Assembly: GCA_019915135.1 (NCBI GenBank)
Contig: JAHLMK010000018.1
Location: 558,001-622,000 of the forward strand
DNA: 64,000 bases
Origin: Strobilurus pachycystidiatus
Taxonomy: Eukaryota > Basidiomycota > Agaricomycetes > Agaricales > Physalacriaceae
Direction: 5' to 3'
Shown: positions 55,806 through 64,000 of the stretch, one piece after another
Layout: every line of letters begins with the position of its first letter
Numbering within the stretch: position 1 is the stretch's first letter
Program-made: the position numbers and the translations under genes
Notes under the pieces: generated by a model
Told to the model about the DNA's origin: nothing
The model's input: the letters and a program-made list of their open reading frames with translations, nothing else
Databases searched by the model: none

Positions 55806-56821
55806 ATGATATATTCCTTATTTTGTCGCTCATATGTCTGGAGGGATGAACCTTTGTATCAGGGGCAGCATGAAGGAGACACAAAGAAAAGTATTCGTGT
55901 GATCCTGAACCGGTACATCCACCGGTGTAGCTTCAACGCGACATCCCCACCTTATGACCAGGCCTTTGAAGACCTTGTCTTCAAAGAGGTCGTCTCCCAA
56001 GGCTGGAATCTCGACCTACCAGCCTTACGGCAAGGGCTGTCTCTCGGTTCCAGCATCGCCAGCTACACGTATTGCCATCTCACCGACCTACCAACCAAAA
56101 TATTCATCGCAATCTACACCGGCCTCCTCACGGCCATAGATGATCGATGCACCAAGGATGCTGAGGTCCTGGCGGGCGTCGCGGAGTTCTCCCACGTGGG
56201 TTCATCGCTGTATTCATCAGCCCACGCAAACTTATACATGATGCGCAGCTTTTCTACACCAACCAGCCTCAGAAGACTGAGATTCTTCACTATCTCGTCG
56301 CCCACATCTTGACCACATACAAGTATTATCACCCAATGGTCGCGGATATCATTTGTTGGGCCACCTTGCGCTTCATCTCCGGTTGTTACCTCGAGTGTCT
56401 CGAGTCGTCCGGCACCGAGAGGCCATCCGTGGAATACTGCTACTACCTGCGTGGCCTCTCTGGCGACCCCGAGTCTTTCACCGTCTTCGCCTTTCCGCCA
56501 TCTGTACCCCTTTTCTCCTACAAAGACGCCTTCCCTGCCATCTGCGAATTTGTCAACTTCAACAACGATCTCCTCTCTTTCTACAAAGAGGAAATGGCGG
56601 GGGAGGATAATATGGTGACATACTTGGCGCATGCGCAGGGAGAGTTGAAGATTGAGGTGCTTGCCCGGTTGGCGGATAGGACGGCGAAGAGCTATGAGAG
56701 GGCCTTGTTGTTGTTGAAGGATGAACAGGCTCGGGCGGCCCTCGTGGCATTTGCCAGCGGGTATACCGATTTCCATACTGGCTCGAAACGATATGGGCTT
56801 GAGGAGTTGAATCTGGCATAG
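55806..56821 (+). pseudogene. TRI5-type sesquiterpene synthase copy, 5'-truncated
   Basis: Members of this family cyclise farnesyl diphosphate. Exon 1 (to 56195) holds HEGDTKKSIRVILNRYIHRC and the Asp-rich metal motif IDDRCTKD. Exon 2 (56249-56821) holds the second metal motif NDLLSFYKEE and ends SKRYGLEELNLA, as in the complete copy. Compared with that copy about 45-50 N-terminal residues are missing. Just upstream, CTTATTTTGTCGCTCAT still matches, but the frame is then shifted by an indel. An ATG at 55806 is in frame (MIYSLFCRSYVWRDEPLYQ), so a shortened protein is possible. I favour a decaying duplicate. Confidence 0.72.
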
Positions 56822-56999
56822 TGGCGTCGATACGCTGAACACTCACTGCTGTAACCGAAGCATTTTCTGCAATATACTGTACAGACGGTACAAATTCTCA
56901 GTTCAAACCTGTTCGAAGCAATTGAGTGCACAAGATTGTGATTTGGATTGCTGGTATCATAAATGATGTCCAATTCGTCATAAGGTATAGTATTGTATA

Positions 57000-57937
57000 T
57001 CAAGCAATGGTCATGAAAGCTCCGAGCACAGCGATCGCCACGACGGCAAGCAGATTGACACCAGTGGACAAAGCACCATTACCACTTCCGAGGCCAGGAA
57101 AACCGGTAGCACTGGATGATGAGTCGGAGTCGGAGTCGGTCGGGTCATCCCCAGAAAAGAGACTCAATGAAGTGGCAAGGCCAGACGTGGTGGCACTAGT
57201 GATTGAGGCGTATTAGTAGCGGTACAGACAAGCAAAAGGAAGAACTTACGCAGCAAACTTGCTCGTGGGGGTAGCAGTGCTACTTGCCGGACCAGTGGTA
57301 TAGGTACCAAAGAGACTGGAGTAGTAGCTCGAGTAGTCAAAGGTGGTCCCGCCTGGAGAGTTCACAACTGAGCTAGTCCCGACTGAAGAGCCAACGGATG
57401 TGCCGGTTGACCCAGTGCCAATGGTGCATTGGGGGCTCCCGCTGCTGTCGCGCGAGCAGGTGTCGCCAGCAGCTATGATAGTGCATCAGTTCCACACAAT
57501 GAGAGCGTACAATTGAGGGTACCCACGACAACAGAAATCCTCCCCATCGCAGAGATCATACCCCACATAATCGCAGGGGTTATTGTTCGCCACACAGGTC
57601 TCTCCGTTTGGGCAGCATCCGAGTTTGCCATCCCATGTACCACAGTATTCACTGCATTGGACGTAAGACTTGGGCACCAGAAGCTTCACGAAATCAAAGC
57701 GTACCCAACGGGACAGCAACCATTCCCATCATCACAAGCCAGATAACCCGCGCTGCATGTGCTCTGTCGCACTGCAAGTCCGTTCACTTCCCGGACTGCA
57801 TGGGGCGTACGTAGAAGAGCAGGAATTGTTCCCTCGCCACGCGTCTCGAAGAAGCGTGCTTCCACGACACGATCACGGGGAACCCCTGCGGTGACGAGAT
57901 AAGGAAGTGCGACAACAAGGGCGGTGGCGGCGAGCAT
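57000..57937 (-). CDS. secreted Cys-rich protein, probably GPI-anchored
   Basis: The signal peptide is MLAATALVVALPYLVTA (start 57937). A propeptide-like basic stretch follows, then two Cys-rich blocks: CSAGYLACDDGNGCCPVG, and CSEYCGTWDGKLGCCPNGET with CVANNNPCDYVGYDLCDGED. Next is a Ser/Thr-rich stalk (TIGTGSTGTSVGSSVGTSS). The C-terminal hydrophobic tail LLAVVAIAVLGAFMTIA (stop at 57000) follows a Gly/Ser-rich cleavage region, as in GPI-anchored proteins. The order of parts is clear, but I am less sure of each intron. The location would be the cell wall or outer membrane face. The specific function is unknown. Confidence 0.75.
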
Positions 57938-59922
57938 GTTCTCTGATGGGGATGGGGCACCTGGGATGATGGGGATTTATGTGCCGTCCTTTATACCAGA
58001 GAGTACCCAGAGAGTATCAGAGGTACGTACGACAGTTGACAGGCCCCTAGATCATAATCTCGAAATTACTTGGCACGCACGCCGCATTAAGCGAACCTTT
58101 GGCGAGCCTACTTCTTCGTGGCAGTGCCCTAAGCCTCAGAATGGCAGTTGGGTTGACGCAAAGCCTTTCATGGGTAACTCGATGATTCGTTTAGGCGCAA
58201 GGTTGAGGTGGTGTTCATACTGGCTGATGAGACCTAGAGAGAATGCAACGAGAGATTTGAGGTTCCTTCCTACGATGCGTGGATTAGACTACAGATTTCC
58301 ACCAATCAACTTTTCAATTCGTACCTCGAGGCATGCTGTGTGCAGGATCAGGTAGGATCAGGTCCAGCACCTTGTCGCCCAACATTCTTCGGATCCCGGA
58401 AGCCAATGTCCAATTGACAATGATCAGAGTGTGCACGTTACGCCAGGCCTAGCGATCCGTCAATAATCCCGGCGTCCTAGATTGAGCCAGACTTACATAC
58501 CACACCGTTCGTCAAGCCATGCATACCAAAGACTTCTTAGTCGCCTCCTGCCGCATAGTGAAGATCACGAGTGATAATCACCGTCAGGATCGACGCGAAA
58601 ATCACTAAGTATCACCGAAAATCGATTCATTCGACGCCCTGTGCCAGCCGTTCGGAAATATAAATATAGACTGGCAGCTGAGACACTTCAAGCTTCAACA
58701 GTCACTAGAGCGGCATTTCGTACCCTTCCCAGGGAGAACGGCAGACCACTACTGGGACGAGCTTAGACGCTTGGTGGTCAATGAATCGGCAAGAAGTAGG
58801 ATAGGGGTGCGTTTCGTAGTGACAAGGACATGCCATTAAATGCCTGTCATTGCTACCTGTTGTGGTCACAGCGCCGGTGCCTAGAGATGGCGATGCAGGA
58901 GAAGGGTGATAGCAACGAGGGGGCAGCGCATCCGTCACTGCCTTGCGAGTGGCGCCTAACAGTATGCGTAGAATATTCACGCCCGATACGCGTCTGAGTA
59001 CAAAATCGGATGCCAGAAGTCCAAAAGACGCGACGAAATCTTGTTCAGAAATCTGAATTGACCTCAGGACAAGCCTGGACAAGCACGATGTGTACGATTG
59101 ATTTGTCCCGATGTCGAGAGTACCCCGTCACGGTCCTGACAATTCTTGCGCGCCGCCGGTAGGGTGAATGTAAGAAGACGAAACTAGAAATCAGTTGTCC
59201 AGATACGCGGCGCCTAATTGTGGCGGTTGGAGGCGTGTCTACGCTGTCCGCCTTGGGTCGCTAGCATAGTATATGAATAGGATGACAAGTGGAACCAAGA
59301 GATGACACACCTCTTACTCGGTCAGGAAGCATCTAAGCTTCTGATATTTCCACCACTGGGCCATTTCGTTTGCCTTCTGCTGAAGGAGGAGCGGTGCGCG
59401 CTGGGGAAATTGCCTGCAGTTCTTTTACGCTTCAAGTCCGCATCCGCTAGCGTTTCTGTGTGCGCCACTAGTCGTGTAAAGGCCGAATAAGATACGCTCT
59501 TTTGAGATTCTCGAAAGAACAGAGTGCTTAGTGAGGAGCGAGCGGCGTTCGTAGCTGGGTATGGAGGGAAGAGAAGAAAGGCGCATGCCCCGATTAGGAA
59601 ATATGCGATCAAATTTGGCGCGCACATTCCCGCCTCCATTAGCTAACAGTGCCTGCATATCTATCGTCGCAAGTACTTGTGGAGTACAAAAGACCAGTCT
59701 CAAAACACTTTCCGGCCCTCAGCTGGTGAGAATCACTCCAGGTCTACCATCTAAGTAAACGACATCGCAAGCAGCCTGTACTCGTACAATAAGACCCCGA
59801 TCTCGAGCTCTTCTTGCCGCTTGATCCAACATACATGTCAGCAAGTAAATAATTCATCTTTATTGTTTCTGTACAGCAGAGGCGCTTCGACTACGGCAGT
59901 GGATCATGGATGTGCGGCAACA
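57938..59922. other. intergenic stretch without a supported gene
   Basis: Scattered short frames on both strands show no domains or consistent splice sites. It contains the 3' side of the terpene synthase gene that ends at 59923. Confidence 0.45.
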
Positions 59923-61112
59923 CTATGCTAAATTTAACTCCCCAAGCCTATAGCGTCTCGAGCCAGTGTGAAAGTCAATGTACCCGCTAGCAAAGGCTGC
60001 AAATGCCTCCCGCGCCTGCTCGTCCTTCAACAGCGACAACACCCTCTCATACCCCTTCGCCGTCCTCTCCGCCAACCGCGCAAGCACCCCAATCTTCGAC
60101 TCTCCCTGAGCATGCGCCAAGTACGTTACCATATTATCCTCCCCCGCCATCTCCTCCTTGTAGAACGAGAACAAATCGTTGTTGAAATTGAGAAAGTCGC
60201 ATATCCCGGGGATGGCGTCTTTGTATGAGTGGATGGGGACGGAGGGTGGGAAGACGAAGACGGTGTAGGCGTCAGATATACCGGAGAGGCCGCGGAGGTA
60301 GTAGCAGTACTCCTCTGAGGGCTTCTCGGTGGTCGTGTCGGAAGACTCGAGGCACTCGAGGTAACAGCCGGATATAAAACGCAGGTTGGCCCAGCAGATA
60401 ATATCGGAGACTATGGGGCAGTAATATTGTGACGTGGTCAACACATGGGCGACGAGATATTCGAGGACTTCAATTTTTTGTGGTTGCTTGGTGTAGAACA
60501 GCTACGATTTGTAGATGAGATGATGGTGGCGGGAAACACAGACGATGATGGACATACATTAGAAAACTCAGCGACGGCTTGCAAGACCTGGGCATCCTTC
60601 GTGCATAGATCGTCCACCGCTATGACCAGGCCGGTGTAGATTGCGATGTAGATCTTGGTCGCAAGATCAGGAAGGTGTCGGTACGTGTAGCTGGTGATGC
60701 TGGAACCAGCGGACAGCGCTGGGCGGAGGGCTGGCAGGTCGGGATTCCAGCCGTAGGAAACAACCTTCTCAAAGACGAGGTCCTCGAACTCTTGGTCATA
60801 TGGCGGTGGTGTCGCGTTGAAGCGACAACGGTGGAGGTAGCTGTCCAAAATCTCACGAATGCACTCTTTCGTGTCTCCTTCATGCTTTTCGCGAGAAAGG
60901 GGTTCGTCCTGCCAGGTACTCATGAGCGACAAATGAAGAGCTGTGTGCACCCAAAGGCCTACCGACGAGGTCGAGAAGGGACCTAAGCTGTTTCGAGAAG
61001 CCTTCATTGAAGTACTGATTCGCGGAACAAGGCACGTAAGAGCCCGAAGGAAGAGTGTTCCACCAAATTTTATCATGGCGTCGGAAGACAAGGTGGTCTG
61101 GGCAGGAGCCAT
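59923..61112 (-). CDS. TRI5-family sesquiterpene synthase, complete
   Basis: Two exons (61112-60558 and 60501-59923) join in phase to 377 residues, the usual length for the trichodiene-synthase-like family. Key motifs are YTYRHLPDLATKIYIAIYTG followed by VIAVDDLCTKD (Asp-rich, Mg binding), NDLFSFYKEE (the NSE-type triad) and the conserved tail GSRRYRLGELNLA. The family ionises and cyclises farnesyl diphosphate in the cytosol. The product cannot be predicted, and nothing here shows a trichothecene pathway. The second copy at 55806-56821 shares the intron position. The ATG at 61112 is the most upstream. Later in-frame Mets before HEGDTKECIREILDSYLHRC are possible. Confidence 0.88.
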
Positions 61113-62629
61113 GGAGAGAACGATGGTAGGAGCGAATTATCTTTTCCGGAAACTGACATGTCTTCGTTTATAACCTGCGTCAAGCTCAATGCACAGATAA
61201 GAAGCAGAAATGACTTATGCCCATACCGTATGCCGCGGAGACAGACTCCGATGAGAACAGGACGCGAATTGTGAGTTGGAAACACTGGCATGCAGCGTCA
61301 ACAATCACTCTACACGGGCCTTATCATGCTATGAATAGTCTCGCTGGAACAGGCGAATACTGTAGTATGGCACAAAGACTCAGAGATGTCACTGGAGATA
61401 GTTTGGCTCGGAATGAGGAAGCACCGGAAGGGCGAGGTCTCGACCGGTATGAGAACCCCTGGGACATCGGAATAGGGACCAAACCATTCGTTGTCCCACC
61501 GCGCTATTATGACTGCTGAGAGGATCTCCAGGCGAGACGCGACGAGAGCAGTTGTTGAGTCGGCGATGCGTCCATAGACGCGTGTGAGGTTCATGATGAT
61601 CACTGGTAGAAAGGAGGAACTTGCGCAACCACTGGCAACCACCGACGGAGCTAGATATGCGGGGAAATGTCAAAGTTTCTACTTCGTCGCTGAATAAATT
61701 TCCGGCTGATGTACACTTCGTTCTGATGAAGCACGCGGAATACGCGTTCATTCTGGGCGCCACGAGAGAGTCCCCTCGGCTGTAGATGTGATTAAGGGTG
61801 AGAACAAGCCTGAAGCGAGCTTGGATTATGATTGACGCACAGGTCATTGGATATGTTCGCGTTTTGATCGACCAGTGGGGAAAGTGGCATTGGCAAGGCT
61901 CGGAGGTCTTGATGCGGACGCCAAAGTAGCAACGGAGATTGGATTCCGAACGACTCGGAGCGAGGGTAGGCTACGTCGCATCAGAAGCTGTGTTTTCTTC
62001 AGACCCGGGGCCGCGTCCGTCGTGCGCGTCGTCGAGCCAATATGTGGCCCAATATGTGGACCAATTTTGCGAGATCTGTTTTCTTGTTTTTCACAGAGGT
62101 TGATATGCTGCTGCCATCGGCCTCTTGATTGTTGTCCACTTCTGCTCTTTATGACAATGATTAGCGTCCCTGGATTTTTCCATTACGCAGGTGACGAAAA
62201 GTCGCAAAAGGGAGCGTGGAGGATGACGAGTCTCGAGGTTCGAACTTCGGTGATAAGGAGTAGGGCAAGAGGCGCATGCCCATCTTTGGACATATCTAAT
62301 CGGGAAAGCCGAACCGCTTTCCCGCCCTCTCGTTGTCGTCGCCCATGCAAGCTAAAATCCCATTCTAAACATCCAGATATCCATTCCTTGAGTATTGCGC
62401 CGCATGAAATACTGCCAAATCTTGGCGCACCTTTTGGGGATCTCTGATTGAAAGTTCAAAGCGGTAATCCACTCGATGACGCACTTCTCTTCCTGCCATC
62501 ATAAGTAATGGCGCGCCTGTCTTTGCTTTTGTACCATCACCACTACTTGCTTCTCTGCCCACGACACTGCTCTGCGACAAGTGAACTTGACATAACAGCC
62601 CACTCAACGCACACATCTACACCATAACC
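61113..62629. other. intergenic stretch
   Basis: Overlapping frames on both strands between 61217 and 62447 have no recognisable domain. They might be remains of a gene, but I cannot assemble exons. The last 300 bp are the likely promoter region of the PTEN gene. Confidence 0.4.
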
Positions 62630-64000
62630 ATGACATCGTATGTTCGCCGCCTCGTCTCTGGCGCCAAAGCGCGCTTCACCGACCCGACGACGGCGCTCGA
62701 GCTCGATCTGGTCTATGTTACACCGCGTGTCATAATCATGGGCTTTCCTGCACAGGGCTTGGAGGGTTTGTATAGAAATCGGAGGGCGGATGTCGTCAAG
62801 TGCGTCTCTTCCTTATCACCCCGCCCATTGACTTTGCGCCGCAGTGTCTTTTTCACTCTCGACTGACGAATTCTTACCCCAGATTTCTCTCTACGCACCA
62901 CGCCTCGTCTTTCTGGGTTTGGAATCTCTGTCCGCTTGGGGAGAACGGGTATGACGATGACGTCTTTGGGGGACGTGTTAGGTGTGTTTCTCTCTCATCG
63001 ATACATGTCACCTTGTCTCACATTGCCACTATTACAGCCGCTGGCCCTGGCCAGATCACCATGCGCCGCCACTTGCGTACCTCCCGCTGATTGCAAAAGA
63101 GATGAAGCTTTGGCTGGATGGAGGTCCGGATAGAGTGGCCGTCATTCATTGTAAAGGTGTGTTTTGTTTCTGATCTCCTTAAGGATCATTCTGACTATCA
63201 TTGTTCAGCTGGTAAAGGCCGTTCTGGTACAGTCGCATGCTCGTATCTCCTTTTCGATCCTCCCGTCTCTTCCAACTCGGAAGATACCGAATCCAAAGAT
63301 CCTCGCTCGGATATCTCCAAGAAAACGACGGGCGATATTGACAAGATCATCAACGAGATTCCGACGCTAAAGGATGATGATGCGGATCGCGTAGAAAGGA
63401 CTGGGGAAGGAGAGGACGAAAGTCTTGCTCCCAGTGTCAAGGGCAAAGAGACACCGAAGAATACGTCGCCACCAAGCAACGAGGATTCGACACCAACGCT
63501 ACGCATGGAATCGACGTCAGAGGATTTGATGCCAAAGATGAACTACGAGGACTCGACACCAACCACAGACGATGGCCCAGCCCTAGAAAGTCTGGCGAGG
63601 AAAGACACGACTTCTACAGCGAGTCCTGCATCGACGACACTCCTTTCGAGGCCTGTGTCCATAGCGTCTACACATAGGCCTGTGTCGGCGATCTCCACCG
63701 CGGCATCGGTCCACACAAACGCGACCGATGCCAGCGGGGATGCCCTTCCTACACTCAAGGAGGCTGCAAAAGGTATGCTTACTACTCCTGGTAACAATGA
63801 TGATGATTATAATCATCATGCAGCGGCTTCGGATTCGGAGGACAAGGCGAACCCTACTGCAACACTTCAGCGCGTCCTTGCCTTACACACGGCGCGTCGG
63901 ATGAAGCCGACAGGGAAGGACAATCAGAAACAGGGAGTGAGTATCCCGAGTCAGAGACGATGGCTGCATTACTGGGCCAAGCTGTTGGAGGGCAGGGGCG
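62630..64000 (+). CDS. PTEN-type phosphatase (Tep1-like), 3' end beyond the window
   Basis: Five exons are visible (62630-62799, 62883-62981, 63038-63156, 63209-63772 and from 63824). The N-terminus MTSYVRRLVSGAKARF and DLVYVTPRVIIMGFPAQGLE are typical of PTEN, including the lipid-binding start. RWPWPDHHAPPL precedes the P-loop HCKAGKGRSGT, split by an intron after HCK. The Cys, Arg and two Lys of the PIP3-specific signature are present. After TVACSYLLFD comes an acidic, Ser/Thr/Pro-rich insert of about 180 residues with EDSTPT-like repeats. The domain then resumes with LQRVLALHTARRMKP and VSIPSQRRWLHYWAKLLEGR. It would dephosphorylate PIP3 at membranes. The C2 domain lies past 64000. Confidence 0.92.

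Noticed and set aside
61217..62447. Hypothetical genes on either strand
   Set aside because: Frames are of similar length on both strands, with no splice-consistent exons or motifs.

Overview
The window is nuclear DNA of a filamentous fungus, almost certainly a mushroom-forming basidiomycete (Agaricomycetes). The evidence is genes cut by many 45-60 bp GT-AG introns, a KDZ-type transposase with its CxC cysteine cluster, an Spt5-like KOW protein, TRI5-family terpene synthases, old yellow enzymes (OYE) and a fungal PTEN. I cannot name the species from the sequence.

The main result is a nested set of insertions. An OYE gene starts at 3207 and stops abruptly at 3876. The rest of the same gene resumes in frame at 52273. 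Between the halves lies a 48.4 kb segment (3877-52272). It has imperfect terminal inverted repeats (36 of 44 positions match), a repeated AGATGTG at the two junctions, and blocks of GTGGCYACGCG-type subterminal repeats near both ends. It carries a nearly complete KDZ transposase (40.0-43.9 kb). I read it as one giant cargo-carrying DNA transposon. Without its own later insertions it would be about 25.8 kb. Its genes lie in two divergent blocks: seven on the minus strand (5.1-37.9 kb) and three on the plus strand (38.4-46.4 kb, including the transposase).

The giant element has itself been invaded. A 17 kb Ty3/gypsy retrotransposon (8844-25924, two 1695 bp LTRs, GCGT target duplication) splits one cargo gene, and a paralogue at 29-30 kb shows what the intact gene looks like. 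A 473 bp hAT-type MITE with an 8 bp target duplication splits that retrotransposon's gag. A palindromic MITE (32476-33172, TA duplication) splits another cargo gene. A minus-strand solo LTR of a related gypsy (47091-51914) is split by a complete PIF/Harbinger transposon with perfect 82 bp inverted repeats (47260-50411).

The gypsy element is unusual. Gag, protease and polymerase lie in three frames, each step being -1, with canonical slippery heptamers GGGTTTC and GGGTTTT ahead of the two stop codons. Between pol and the 3' LTR it carries about 6 kb of extra coding capacity: one sense ORF of over 600 residues with a Cys cluster, and two antisense genes with spliceosomal introns.

Outside the giant element the right flank holds an intact OYE paralogue, two TRI5-type sesquiterpene synthase copies (one complete, one probably decayed), a secreted Cys-rich GPI-anchored protein, and the 5' part of a PTEN phosphatase gene that runs off the window. 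The left flank has two unrecognised hypothetical genes. All exon boundaries were placed by eye.
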